This document shows positions 1-8,519 of a stretch of DNA of 64,000 bases, piece by piece (the first letter of the stretch is position 1; the number at the start of each line of letters is the position of its first letter). The position numbers were made by a program, and so were the translations under genes. This stretch comes from Herbaspirillum huttiense (GTDB lineage: Bacteria; Pseudomonadota; Gammaproteobacteria; Burkholderiales; Burkholderiaceae_D). Under the pieces are notes generated by a model. That model saw only the letters and a program-made list of their open reading frames with translations. It had not been told where the DNA came from and did not search any database. The stretch lies in assembly GCF_004367745.1 (NCBI RefSeq), contig NZ_CP037993.1:1674001-1738000 (forward strand), in the 5' to 3' direction.

Positions 1-639
1 CTTCTGCTCGCGCTCGGCCCAGCCTTCCAGGGTTTCGATGTAGCGCTGGCCTTCGAGGCCATCGACCGTCACGTTGTGGATGCTGCTCACGGCAAAGTAG
101 CTGTGCAGCGCTTGCGTGAGGGCGATGTGCTGTTCGCTGCCATTGCGGGTGGTGAGTTTCAGGTGCAGGCGATCATCCAGCAGGATTTCCAGGCGCAGTT
201 CGATGCCCGGCGGCAGGTGGCGCAGGGCCGGCGATTCGGTCGTCGGCGGAATGGCCAGGACCAGGCGCACGGTGTCGCCTTCGATGGCATTTTCCATCAA
301 GAGCCAGGGGATGCCACGCACCAGGCCGTGCGCCGGCAGGCGGCCACCAGCGTGCAGCGCTTGTACTTGCGGCGGGTTGCGCATGAGGTCGCCGAACCAC
401 GGCCAGCACACCGGGATGCCGCCACGTACCGAATTGCCGGCCTCGAAGGCGGCTTCCTCGCTCATCCAGATCACCGGTTCCTGGCCGTGCACCTGGTAGC
501 GCAGCACCTGCGCGCCTTGCTCGGCGATCAGCAGTTCGGCGCGCTCGGTCTGCACGCGCAGGCATTGCAGTTGATTGACTTCGATGCGCTGGATATGAGG
601 GAGATCGGGCGGGACTTCCTGTTCGTCGATGAGGCTCAT
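1..639 (-). CDS. D-hexose-6-phosphate mutarotase (aldose 1-epimerase family), 3' end cut by window edge
   Basis: The reverse strand is open from an ATG at 639 to base 1, giving 213 residues with no stop, so the C-terminal part lies outside the window. The product reads as the YeaD-type branch of the aldose 1-epimerase fold: an N-terminal beta-rich segment, then EPVIWMSEEAAFEAG, RGGIPVCWPWFG and LPAHGLVRGIPW, which are typical of hexose-6-phosphate mutarotases and carry the substrate-binding Arg and an active-site His (LPAHG). The reading LHSYFAVSSI near the cut end also fits the family. A GGAG sequence about 8 bases before the ATG supports this start. Members interconvert alpha and beta anomers of glucose-6-phosphate in the cytoplasm. 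The gene is divergent from the LysR regulator at 808. Confidence 0.85.
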   Translation of the reverse strand, partial: MSLIDEQEVPPDLPHIQRIEVNQLQCLRVQTERAELLIAEQGAQVLRYQVHGQEPVIWMSEEAAFEAGNSVRGGIPVCWPWFGDLMRNPPQVQALHAGGRLPAHGLVRGIPWLLMENAIEGDTVRLVLAIPPTTESPALRHLPPGIELRLEILLDDRLHLKLTTRNGSEQHIALTQALHSYFAVSSIHNVTVDGLEGQRYIETLEGWAEREQK

Positions 640-744
640 GCTGCTACTCCAAGAGAATTCGTTGCGATTGCGCAAGACTGCCACATTTCGGGCGCTTGCG
701 GGAAATTGGCCGATGGGGCAGGCGATGCGCCGCGTCTCGCCAGG

Positions 745-775
745 TTGGGGGCGGAGGGCGGTCCGGGACTATAAT
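745..775 (+). promoter_or_regulatory. Candidate sigma-70 promoter for the LysR gene at 808
   Basis: A perfect TATAAT lies at 770-775, with TTGGGG at 745-750 as a weak -35 and a long 19-base spacer. Just downstream, ATCGTGAAC occurs twice (782-790 and 805-813), the second copy covering the GTG start of the regulator. This could be an autoregulatory direct repeat. The assignment rests on sequence only. Confidence 0.4.
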
Positions 776-807
776 CCACAGATCGTGAACTCCAATGCCT
801 ACATATC

Positions 808-1722
808 GTGAACAATTCTCCCCTGCTTGAAGACCTGCGCCTGTTCTGCGTGGTGGCCCGCCACAGCAACTTTGCAGAATCGGCACGTGAAGTGGGTGCC
901 TCGCCGGCCTACATCAGCAAGCGCATCGCCCTGCTGGAACAGGCGCTGGGCGTGCGGCTGTTCCATCGCACCACGCGCAGCGTGGTCATGACGGAGGATG
1001 GCGGCAATGTCCACGAATGGGCGCGCAAGATTCTCGATGATGTCGAGCAGATGATGGAAACCGTCAGCAGTGCCAAGCGCGTGCCGCGCGGCTTGTTGAA
1101 GATCAGTACCAGCTTCGGCCTGGGGCGCAAGGTGGTGTCGCCGCTGCTGTCGCGCTTTGCCAGCGAACATCCGGAACTGAAGATACAGCTGGAGCTGGTA
1201 GACCGGCAGATCGATCTGGTCAACGAGGGCATCGACCTCGATATCCGGGTGGGCGCGGGGCATGAGCCGCACCTGTTCTCCAAGCGCATCCTGCCCAGCC
1301 AGCGCGTGCTGTGCGCCAGTCCGGCGTATCTGAAGAAGCATGGTGCGCCCGCCGACCTGGCCGCGCTGCGCCAGCACCAGTGCCTGGTGATCCGCGAGCG
1401 CAACCAGTCCTTCGGGATCTGGCGCATGATGGGGCCCAAGGGGCAGGAGACGGTGAAGGTGTCCGGTGGACTGGCCTCCAACCACGGCGAGATCATCCAC
1501 CAGTGGGCGGTGGATGGGCACGGCATCATCCTGCGTTCGATCTGGGATGTGGCCGACAGCCTCAAGCGCGGGCGCTTGGTGCGGGTGCTGCCGCAGTATT
1601 TCCAGGAGGCCGACCTGTGTGCGGTCTATCCGGTGCAGTTGAAGAATTCGGCCAAGGTCCGGGAATGCGTGCGCTTCCTGCAGAAGCATCTGGATGTCAC
1701 GGCATCGTCGGCGACGGTGTGA
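808..1722 (+). CDS. LysR-family transcriptional regulator (DmlR-like subgroup)
   Basis: The 304-residue protein has a winged helix-turn-helix at about residues 8-66 (LRLFCVVARHSNFAESARE, then PAYISKRIALLEQALG and LFHRTTRSV) and a C-terminal periplasmic-binding-protein-like effector domain at about 90-295. Length and layout are normal for LysR-type regulators. The second half (GLGRKVVSPLLSRFASEHPE, LDIRVGAG, RVLCASPAYL) resembles the large DmlR/YafC-like subgroup. The start is GTG with no strong ribosome-binding site. It is divergent from the mutarotase gene at 639 and convergent with another LysR gene at 1885-2868, so its target could be the mutarotase gene or an unlinked gene. The ligand cannot be inferred. 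Confidence 0.9.
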   Translation: MNNSPLLEDLRLFCVVARHSNFAESAREVGASPAYISKRIALLEQALGVRLFHRTTRSVVMTEDGGNVHEWARKILDDVEQMMETVSSAKRVPRGLLKISTSFGLGRKVVSPLLSRFASEHPELKIQLELVDRQIDLVNEGIDLDIRVGAGHEPHLFSKRILPSQRVLCASPAYLKKHGAPADLAALRQHQCLVIRERNQSFGIWRMMGPKGQETVKVSGGLASNHGEIIHQWAVDGHGIILRSIWDVADSLKRGRLVRVLPQYFQEADLCAVYPVQLKNSAKVRECVRFLQKHLDVTASSATV

Positions 1723-1750
1723 GCTGGCGATAGCCTCGTTGAATCTGTCA

Positions 1751-1853
1751 CTCCCCGTTCGGACTGAGTAGCGCCGCCAGGCGCGTATCGAAGGCGCTGC
1801 GTACGGTGCGCCTTCGATACGCCGCTTTGCGGCTACTCAGTTCGAACGGGGAG
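1751..1853. repeat. Long imperfect palindrome between convergent LysR genes (REP-like element or bidirectional terminator)
   Basis: Two arms of about 48 bases face each other: the left arm begins CTCCCCGTTCGGACTGAGTA at 1751 and the right arm ends TTCGAACGGGGAG at 1853. CGTATCGAAGGCGC in the left arm pairs with GCGCCTTCGATACG in the right. Mismatches cluster in the middle, in GCCGCCAGG against CGCTTTGCGG. The element fills the gap between two convergent genes. That position fits a two-way transcription stop, and the composite shape fits a dispersed palindromic REP-type element. Confidence 0.75.
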
Positions 1854-1884
1854 AGGTGGTGCGCCAGAGAAGTGAGATTTGCGT

Positions 1885-2868
1885 TCAACGTCCGTCGAAT
1901 CGCTGCCGCACGATGCGCTCCAGCACCTGCGCCACCAGCGCCACCGAGGCATCTTCCGCGTGACGGCGATGCTGCAGCAAGCGCAGCGGCGGGGCCTCCA
2001 GCGGCAGCGGCGGGCGCAGGCAGGTCAGTGCCACCGGATGCGCAGCGGTAGCGGCCGGCACGCAATGCATGGGCATGACCGCGATCAGGTCCGAGCCTTG
2101 CAACAGTGCCGGAGCCATCAGGAAATTCGGGATCACCATGCCCACGCGACGACGCAGGCCCTGCATGGCGACCTGTTCGTCGATCATGCGGTTGAGCGTG
2201 TCGTGGCAAGCGATCTGCAGATGCGGATACGAGAGCCAGCGTGACAAGGTCAGCGCATGCGCTGCCGGATGATCGCGCCGCATCACGGCCACGCAGCGCT
2301 CCTGCAGCACTTCACGTCCGCGCAACTGGCCGGTCGGCCTGGTTGCACCCAGGACCAGATCGGTCTGCCCGCGTTCCAGACGGGCGGCGGCATCGGTATC
2401 GCCCTGCCAGGTCTGGAATTCCAGATCCAGTGACGGCAGCTCGGCAGCCAGCTCCTGATACAGCGCATGCGCTACCACCTGCGCCGGATAGTCCGGCATG
2501 AGAATGCGCACGCGTTGCGCCACTGCGGCTTGCAATGGCGCGTGCTGCGCCGGGCTGGCCGTCTGCGCCTGCGCATCGCCGGCCAGCAGCTGGCGGACCG
2601 ACTCACGCAGCGCCTGTGCCGTGGCCGTCAGCCGCATCTGCGTGCCGCCATCTTCCAGCAGCGGATCACGCAGCAACTGACGGCATCGTTCCAGCGCACT
2701 GGCTGCGGCCGGCAGCGGCAGGCCCACACGCGCCGCGGCACGCGCCAGATGGACTTCATCGAGAACCGCATCGAGCAGGCGTAGCAGGCGCGCATCCATG
2801 CCCGCCAGTGCAGGCATCGCAGGCAGGGGAGTAGGCAGGGCGGGGGAATGGCTTGCAGCGGAATTCAT
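1885..2868 (-). CDS. LysR-family transcriptional regulator (NodD/LinR-like, atypical N-terminus)
   Basis: 327 residues. After an Ala/Pro-rich leader of about 25 residues comes a helix-turn-helix region (LLRLLDAVLDEVHLARAAA, then PLPAAASALERCRQLLRDPL) whose spacing matches the NodD-type LysR signature ending in RDPLLE, followed by TATAQAL. The recognition segment is less conserved than usual: the normal SQPA..S pattern reads GLPLPAAASAL. The C-terminal half (residues about 115-320) is a type 2 periplasmic-binding fold with DLVLGATRP and LIAVMP. It is isolated between a convergent LysR gene and the ModE-like regulator behind it. Its target is unknown. Confidence 0.82.
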   Translation of the reverse strand: MNSAASHSPALPTPLPAMPALAGMDARLLRLLDAVLDEVHLARAAARVGLPLPAAASALERCRQLLRDPLLEDGGTQMRLTATAQALRESVRQLLAGDAQAQTASPAQHAPLQAAVAQRVRILMPDYPAQVVAHALYQELAAELPSLDLEFQTWQGDTDAAARLERGQTDLVLGATRPTGQLRGREVLQERCVAVMRRDHPAAHALTLSRWLSYPHLQIACHDTLNRMIDEQVAMQGLRRRVGMVIPNFLMAPALLQGSDLIAVMPMHCVPAATAAHPVALTCLRPPLPLEAPPLRLLQHRRHAEDASVALVAQVLERIVRQRFDGR

Positions 2869-3003
2869 GGCGCAGGGAGGCGTGGCAGCGAAAAGAGAAG
2901 GGCCTGCTGCCAGGACGGCAGCAGGCCAGGGGCGCGAGTGTAGCCGCTTCGCCCCACGCCCAAAAGCGGCGCTTGGTGCAGTGTGGCCTCTGGCCGGTGC
3001 CGG

Positions 3004-4071
3004 TCAGCCGAAGGCTTCCTTGATGGTCTGGATCTTGCCCATGTCGTTGGCGTCATAGCCGGCCAGGTTGTTGACCACCTTGCGGAAGCTGTCCGATTGC
3101 AGGATATCGATCACCGAGCGGATCAGCGGATCCTGCAAGGACGCCGCCGGCAGCGCGAAGAAGTAGCGTTCGCGCACCAGCGGGATGAAGCCCAGGCCGA
3201 AACGATGCGCCGCCGTCTGCACGCCGAAGCCGACATCGGCCATGCCACTGGCGATGAAGGCGGCCACCGCCGAGTGCGTGAACTCGGTGTTCTCGAAACC
3301 GTTGATCTTCTTGTGGGGGATGCCGGCTCCATTGAGCATCAGTTCCAGCAGCATGCGTGTGCCCGATCCGGCTTCGCGGTTGACGAAACGCAGGTCGGTG
3401 CGGGTGAGGTCGGCCAGGCCGCGCAAGCCCTTGGGATTGTCCGGCTCGACGAACAGTCCCTGGTTGCGGATGGCCAGGTGGATCAGGCAATCGCTGCGCT
3501 TGTTGAGCCACTTGGCATAGGTGGCGATGGCCGGTTTCTCGAATTCGCCCAGCGGCACATGGAAGCCCGCCAGGTCGCATTCCTGGCGCGACAGCGCCGC
3601 CACCGCATCGGTGCTGTGGCGGTAGCGTACCTCCACCGGCAGGCGGCCTTCATTGATCTTGTTGAGCAGCGCCGCCACCGCAAAGCCGTGGCTGGCGTTC
3701 AGGCGCACCTTCTCGGATTTGCCTTCCACCGTCTTGCCCAGCTCCACTTCCAGCTCCGAGGCCAGGCTGTCGAGGGTAGGGGAGAGACGCGCCGTCACCA
3801 GGCGATCGGCCCACAACAGCTTGCTGGCGAAATCGGTCAGTGTGGTGCCGCGGCCACGCCCGCTTTCAATGAGGGCGTTGCCGAACAGGCGCTCGGCCTC
3901 GCGCAGCAGGCCCCAGGCGTGGCGATAGGAATAGCGCGTCAATTGCGCGGCACGCGCAATCGAGCCGCTCTGCTGGATCGCGGTGAGCAGGGTCAACAAG
4001 TTGGCCGTGTCCAGCGCCGCCTCGTTGTCGTAGGCGATTTCCCAGTGAGGTTTGATGTGGACTTTGAACAT
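3004..4071 (-). CDS. ModE-like helix-turn-helix regulator with C-terminal PBP-like domain
   Basis: 355 residues. The N-terminus (about 20-85) is a LysR/ModE-type winged helix: LLTLLTAIQQSGSIARAAQ, YSYRHAWGLLREAE, LIESGRGRGTTLT. Residues about 125-335 form a periplasmic-binding-protein-like domain of the molybdate/tungstate-binding type (DLAGFHVPLG, FVNREAGSGTRMLLE, SGMADVGFGVQTAA). It lacks the TOBE/MOP domains of classical ModE. It is divergent from the OFA transporter at 4301 and close to the molybdenum formate dehydrogenase operon, so control of formate uptake and oxidation by formate, molybdate or molybdenum cofactor status is a reasonable inference. The role matches an FdsR-type regulator by position, but I do not assign the symbol. 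Confidence 0.8.
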   Translation of the reverse strand: MFKVHIKPHWEIAYDNEAALDTANLLTLLTAIQQSGSIARAAQLTRYSYRHAWGLLREAERLFGNALIESGRGRGTTLTDFASKLLWADRLVTARLSPTLDSLASELEVELGKTVEGKSEKVRLNASHGFAVAALLNKINEGRLPVEVRYRHSTDAVAALSRQECDLAGFHVPLGEFEKPAIATYAKWLNKRSDCLIHLAIRNQGLFVEPDNPKGLRGLADLTRTDLRFVNREAGSGTRMLLELMLNGAGIPHKKINGFENTEFTHSAVAAFIASGMADVGFGVQTAAHRFGLGFIPLVRERYFFALPAASLQDPLIRSVIDILQSDSFRKVVNNLAGYDANDMGKIQTIKEAFG

Positions 4072-4093
4072 TTATGTGAAAGAAAGCATATTG

Positions 4094-4154
4094 AAACGGC
4101 CGTTTATCGGTGATAATTTCGCGTCACCCTGCATAAATGATAGAAAATATATGC
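4094..4154. promoter_or_regulatory. Candidate operators in the divergent regulator/OFA transporter region
   Basis: The 229-base gap between the ModE-like regulator (start 4071) and the OFA transporter (start 4301) holds a perfect 12-base palindrome AAACGGCCGTTT at 4094-4105, and an imperfect AT-rich one at 4131-4154 that begins GCATAAAT and ends ATATATGC. Their position between divergent genes suggests binding by the adjacent regulator. No experimental basis. Confidence 0.4.
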
Positions 4155-4300
4155 GGTGTTGTACATAAATAAATAAACGAAAAGAGAAGGATATCGCCGC
4201 AAAGATGGGTCGGTGTCACGATCCGCCCCTACCGGCTTTGCGATGCAATCCTTCCTTCGATTTGCCCACATCACACACTCATAAAATATTCGGAGGAATA

Positions 4301-5947
4301 ATGGCTTTCGATTTCCTGAACAAGGAACACACGGTCGCCAAGCCTGGCTTCAATCGCTGGCTGGTACCGCCAGCAGCGCTCGCAATCCACCTGTGCATCG
4401 GCATGGCCTACGGTTTCTCCGTGTTCTGGCTGCCGCTGTCCAAGGCCCTGGGCGTGACCGCGCCCATCGCTTGCGGTGCCGATATCGGCTTCTTCGCGCA
4501 AGTCTTCTCGTCCACCTGTGACTGGAAGATTTCCATGCTGGGCTGGATGTACACGATGTTCTTCGTCCTGCTGGGCATCTCCGCTGCGCTGTGGGGCGGC
4601 TGGCTGGAACACGCCGGTCCGCGCAAGGCCGGTGTGGTGGCTGCCATCTGCTGGTGCGGCGGCCTGCTGATCTCGGCCCTGGGCGTGAAAACGCACCAGA
4701 TCTGGCTGATGTGGCTGGGCTCCGGCGTCATCGGTGGCGTCGGTCTCGGCCTGGGCTACATCTCGCCGGTGTCGACCCTGATCAAGTGGTTCCCTGACCG
4801 TCGCGGCATGGCCACCGGTATGGCCATCATGGGCTTCGGCGGTGGTGCCCTGGTCGGCACCCCGCTGGCCGATGCGCTGATGAAGAAGTTTGCCTCCCCC
4901 ACCTCCGTGGGCGTGTGGGAAACCTTCGTGGTCATGGCCATCATCTACTTCGTCTTCATGATGGCCGGTGCCTTCGGCTACCGCGTGCCGCCGACCGGCT
5001 GGAAGCCGGCTGGCTGGACTCCGCCGGTGGCCAAGTCCTCGGCGACCATGATCACCCAGAACCACGTGCACGTCTCCAAGGTCTGGGGCATTCCCCAGTT
5101 CTGGCTGGTGTGGCTGGTGCTCTGCCTGAACGTGTCGGCCGGTATCGGCGTCATCGGCATCGCTTCGCCGATGCTGCAGGAAGTCTTCGGCGGCAAGCTG
5201 CTGGGCGTGGACATCGGTTTCAATGACCTGTCGGTCGAGCAGAAGGCCGGTATCGCGGCACTGGCTGCCGGCTTCACGGGCCTGATCTCGCTGTTCAACA
5301 TCGGTGGCCGTTTCGCCTGGGCCTCGTGCTCGGACTTCTTCGGCCGCAAGATGACCTACGCCATCTTCTTCGTGCTGGGCTTCGTGCTGTACGTGAGCCT
5401 GCCGTGGTCGGCCAAGTCCGGCAACATCCCGCTGTTCGTCGGCGCAGTCTGCATCATCCTGTCGATGTATGGCGGCGGCTTCGCCACCGTCCCTGCTTAC
5501 CTGGCCGACCTGTTCGGTACCCAGATGGTGGGCGCCATCCACGGCCGCCTGCTGACCGCGTGGGCGACCGCCGGCATCCTGGGCCCGGTGGTGGTGAACT
5601 ACATGCGTGAGTACCAGCTGTCCCTGGGCATGCCCAAGAACGAGGTCTACAACACCACCATGTACATCCTGGCCGGCATGCTGGTGCTGGGCCTGATCTG
5701 CAACCTGCTGATCCGCCCGGTCGCGGCCAAGCACTTCATGACGCCGGAAGAACTGGCCCGTGAAAAGCAGCTGGCCCACGAAAAGTCGGCCGCCGATGCA
5801 GCCGTCACCGCCGGTTCGGGCGACATGTCGCAGATCGGCAGCGGCGGCAACCCGCTGTTCATCGGCCTGGCCTGGGCGGCTGTCGGCATTCCGCTGATCT
5901 GGGGTATCACCCTGGTGCTGCAGAAGTCGGCCGTGCTGTTCCGCTGA
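4301..5947 (+). CDS. OFA-family MFS transporter (oxalate/formate antiporter type)
   Basis: 548 residues from the ATG at 4301, which has a good GGAGG six bases upstream (4292-4296); an earlier in-frame start at 4205 lacks one. Major facilitator with about 12 membrane segments. The opening WLVPPAALAIHLCIGMAYGF, the cytoplasmic loop WFPDRRGMATGMAIMGFG and GGRFAWASCSDFFGRK are hallmarks of the oxalate:formate antiporter family. A loop near residues 50-75 with two Cys (APIACGADIGF, SSTCDW) is longer than in OxlT. It lies directly upstream of the formate dehydrogenase operon on the same strand, so formate or a related monocarboxylate is the likely substrate. Exact substrate and coupling are not visible from sequence. 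Confidence 0.88.
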   Translation: MAFDFLNKEHTVAKPGFNRWLVPPAALAIHLCIGMAYGFSVFWLPLSKALGVTAPIACGADIGFFAQVFSSTCDWKISMLGWMYTMFFVLLGISAALWGGWLEHAGPRKAGVVAAICWCGGLLISALGVKTHQIWLMWLGSGVIGGVGLGLGYISPVSTLIKWFPDRRGMATGMAIMGFGGGALVGTPLADALMKKFASPTSVGVWETFVVMAIIYFVFMMAGAFGYRVPPTGWKPAGWTPPVAKSSATMITQNHVHVSKVWGIPQFWLVWLVLCLNVSAGIGVIGIASPMLQEVFGGKLLGVDIGFNDLSVEQKAGIAALAAGFTGLISLFNIGGRFAWASCSDFFGRKMTYAIFFVLGFVLYVSLPWSAKSGNIPLFVGAVCIILSMYGGGFATVPAYLADLFGTQMVGAIHGRLLTAWATAGILGPVVVNYMREYQLSLGMPKNEVYNTTMYILAGMLVLGLICNLLIRPVAAKHFMTPEELAREKQLAHEKSAADAAVTAGSGDMSQIGSGGNPLFIGLAWAAVGIPLIWGITLVLQKSAVLFR

Positions 5948-6435
5948 TTGTGCAACACCTCAACGACGATGTAATTTTCGATTACGTAGTCGTGTGAATT
6001 TGTAGTCAAGTCATTGTTACATCCGCAGGCCGGCTCCACCCGGCCTGCACGCAGGACCGCAGCGGCGAAAGCCGCTGACACAAGCTGCCATGGCCCCGTG
6101 AACCAGGGCAGCTTGTGTCAGCGACTATCAAAAAACAGGAGCATGGCTCGTCCCCTGATAGGGGCAGGCCAGCATCCGCAGTGTTCACACCAACCCATCA
6201 AGGCAGGGCGAACATGCAACAACGGAGACCAGCTGGTTCATCTCGCACGGCCGTGCGCACCCTTCACCGGGGCAGCGTCATGCCGCCGCATTGTTCTCCC
6301 CATCCCTTGATCTGCTTTCCACAGGCTGCTCCTCCCTAGGCGCGGCTCTTTCCTTTCATTCGTCATTTGCGCGGTCCGCAGAAGATCCTCCGGGAGAAGG
6401 ACAAGGACCGCATCGGAGCAACACAGGAGGCAACA
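5948..6435 (+). promoter_or_regulatory. 488-base leader upstream of fdsG with nested hairpins
   Basis: No gene is apparent in this gap. It contains AGCGGC-GAAA-GCCGCT (6061-6076), a 6-base-pair stem with a GNRA-type GAAA tetraloop. Overlapping it is a perfect 17-base inverted repeat: left arm 6073-6089 starting CGCTGACACAAG, right arm 6107-6123 GGCAGCTTGTGTCAGCG. The two stems share bases 6073-6076 and so exclude each other. No T-run follows, so this is not a plain intrinsic terminator. It may stop or regulate readthrough from the transporter gene, or act as a regulatory leader of the fds operon. Promoter elements were not clear. Confidence 0.5.
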
Positions 6436-6912
6436 ATGAAGAGGCAACAGGTTTTCGACGTGGCGGCGGTGCGCGGCATCATCGCCGAGCGCAAGGATAT
6501 GGCCGGCGCCATGCTCCCCATCCTGCACGGCATCCAGGACAAGGTCGGCTACATCCCGGCCGATGCGGTCCCGATGATTGCGGGCGAGTTGAACGTCTCG
6601 CGCGCCGAGGTGCATGGCGTGATCTCGTTCTATCACTTCTTCCGCCAGGAACCGGCCGGCCGCCACGTGGTGCAGGTGTGCCGCGCCGAGGCCTGCCAGG
6701 CGCGTGGCAGCGAGGCCTTGGCCGAGCATGCGCAGAATGTGCTGGGCTGCGGTTTCCATGAAACCAGCGCCGATGGCCAGTTCACGCTGGAACCGGTGTA
6801 TTGCCTGGGCCAGTGCGCCATCGGTCCCAACCTCACCCTCGACGACGAGCTGCACGCCCGCGTCGATGCCGACAAATTCAAGCGCCTGATCCAGGCCAAG
6901 CGGGAGGCATGA
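6436..6912 (+). CDS. fdsG: NAD-dependent formate dehydrogenase gamma subunit FdsG
   Basis: 158 residues from the ATG at 6436, preceded by AGGAGG at 6425-6430. The protein is a NuoE-like thioredoxin-fold subunit that carries one [2Fe-2S] cluster bound by Cys82, Cys87, Cys123 and Cys127 (VCRAEACQ and YCLGQCAIGPN). The N-terminal region has the NuoE-type helix bundle (AGAMLPILHGIQDKVGYIP). In the cytoplasmic Fds complex it works with FdsB as the NADH-forming module, passing electrons from the molybdenum subunit to NAD+. Its TGA overlaps the start of fdsB, the first of a run of closely spaced genes (fdsG, fdsB, fdsA, fdhD, fdsD). Confidence 0.96.
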   Translation: MKRQQVFDVAAVRGIIAERKDMAGAMLPILHGIQDKVGYIPADAVPMIAGELNVSRAEVHGVISFYHFFRQEPAGRHVVQVCRAEACQARGSEALAEHAQNVLGCGFHETSADGQFTLEPVYCLGQCAIGPNLTLDDELHARVDADKFKRLIQAKREA

Positions 6913-8474
6913 TGAGTACGCACGAAACCGTGACCATCTATGTCCCGCGCGACTCGACCGCGCTGGCCCTCGGGGCCAACGAAGTCGCCGCCGCCATCGC
7001 TGCCGAAGCGCAAAAGCGCGGCCAGTCCATCAAGCTGGTGCGCAACGGTTCGCGCGGCATGTTCTGGCTGGAGCCGCTGGTGGAAGTGGCCACCGCAGCC
7101 GGCCGCGTGGCCTACGGGCCTGTGTCGCCGGAGGATGTCAGCGGCCTCTTCGATGCAGGGCTGCTCGCAGGAGGCCAGCACACGCTGCATCTGGGCCTGA
7201 CTGAAGAAATTGGCTTCCTGAAGAATCAGGAGCGCCTGACCTTCGCGCGGGTCGGCATCATCGATCCGCTCTCGCTGGACGATTATCTGGCGCATGAAGG
7301 TTATGCCGGGTTGAAGAATGCGCTGGCCAAGACACCGGAGGCCATCGTCCAGCAAATGATCGATTCGGGTTTGCGTGGCCGGGGCGGTGCGGCCTTCCCG
7401 ACCGGCATCAAGTGGCAGACCGTGCTGCGCGCACCGGCCGCGCAAAAGTACGTGGTCTGCAATGCCGATGAGGGCGACTCGGGCACCTTCTCGGACCGCA
7501 TGATCATGGAAGACGATCCCTTCACGCTGATCGAAGGCATGACCATCGCTGCCGTCGCAGTGGGCGCAACCGAGGGCTACATCTACGTGCGCTCCGAATA
7601 TCCGCATGCGATTGCGACGATGAACGAAGCCATCGCCATCGCCACCGCGCGCGGCTACCTGGGCGATGACATTCTGGGTTCCGGCAAATCCTTCCGGCTG
7701 GAAGTGCGCAAGGGCGCAGGAGCCTACATCTGCGGCGAAGAAACCGCCATGCTGGAAAGCCTGGAAGGCAAGCGCGGCGTGGTGCGCGCCAAGCCGCCAC
7801 TGCCCGCCATCGAGGGCCTGTTCGGCAAGCCGACCGTCATCAACAATCTGATCTCGCTGGCCTCGGTGCCGGTGATCCTGGCGCGCGGCGCGGACTTCTA
7901 CAAGAACTATGGCGTAGGCCGCTCGCACGGCACGCTGCCCTTCCAGCTGGCCGGCAACATCAAACAGGGTGGCCTGGTGGAGAAAGCGTTCGGTCTCACG
8001 CTGCGCCAGTTGCTGGAGGACTTCGGCGGCGGCAGTGCCTCGGGACGGCCGATTCGCGCGGTGCAGATGGGCGGGCCGCTGGGCGCGTACCTGCCACCCT
8101 CGCAATTCGATACACCGCTCGACTATGAAGCTTTCGCCGCGATCGGCGCGATGATCGGGCATGGCGGGCTGGTGGCGTTTGACGACAGTGTCGATATGGC
8201 CAGACAGGCCCGCTACGCCATGCAATTCTGTGCAGTCGAGTCCTGCGGCAAGTGCACCCCTTGCCGCATCGGCTCCACCCGCGGTGTGGAAGTGATCGAC
8301 AAGATCATCGCCAACGAGGAACGCCCGCAGCAGATCCATTTGTTGAAGAGCCTGTGCGACACCATGGTCAATGGTTCGCTCTGCGCCATGGGCGGCATGA
8401 CGCCGTTCCCGGTGCTGTCGGCCCTGAACCATTTCCCCGAAGACTTCGGCGCGCCCGGCGAACAGGCAGCCTGA
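6912..8474 (+). CDS. fdsB: NAD-dependent formate dehydrogenase beta subunit FdsB
   Basis: 520 residues. Two ATGs (6909, 6912) are adjacent; 6912 has the better spacing from GGGAGG at 6902-6907 and gives a TGATG-type overlap with fdsG. The N-terminal 100 residues are a thioredoxin-like extension, as in other FdsB/HoxF proteins. The NuoF core follows, with GRGGAAFPTG (about 156-165) and GAGAYICGEETAM (about 268-280) for NADH and FMN, and a [4Fe-4S] site at Cys445, Cys448, Cys451 (SCGKCTPCRIG) plus Cys491. It transfers electrons through FMN to NAD+. All expected residues are present. Confidence 0.96.
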   Translation: MSTHETVTIYVPRDSTALALGANEVAAAIAAEAQKRGQSIKLVRNGSRGMFWLEPLVEVATAAGRVAYGPVSPEDVSGLFDAGLLAGGQHTLHLGLTEEIGFLKNQERLTFARVGIIDPLSLDDYLAHEGYAGLKNALAKTPEAIVQQMIDSGLRGRGGAAFPTGIKWQTVLRAPAAQKYVVCNADEGDSGTFSDRMIMEDDPFTLIEGMTIAAVAVGATEGYIYVRSEYPHAIATMNEAIAIATARGYLGDDILGSGKSFRLEVRKGAGAYICGEETAMLESLEGKRGVVRAKPPLPAIEGLFGKPTVINNLISLASVPVILARGADFYKNYGVGRSHGTLPFQLAGNIKQGGLVEKAFGLTLRQLLEDFGGGSASGRPIRAVQMGGPLGAYLPPSQFDTPLDYEAFAAIGAMIGHGGLVAFDDSVDMARQARYAMQFCAVESCGKCTPCRIGSTRGVEVIDKIIANEERPQQIHLLKSLCDTMVNGSLCAMGGMTPFPVLSALNHFPEDFGAPGEQAA

Positions 8475-8519
8475 CCCCATCAGCGCATCAACGAATCAGC
8501 GAATGCAAGGAGTTGCACC

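Noticed and set aside
6633..8480. 615-codon reverse-strand frame over fdsB
   Set aside because: Antisense shadow of fdsB, which has all of its expected cofactor motifs.
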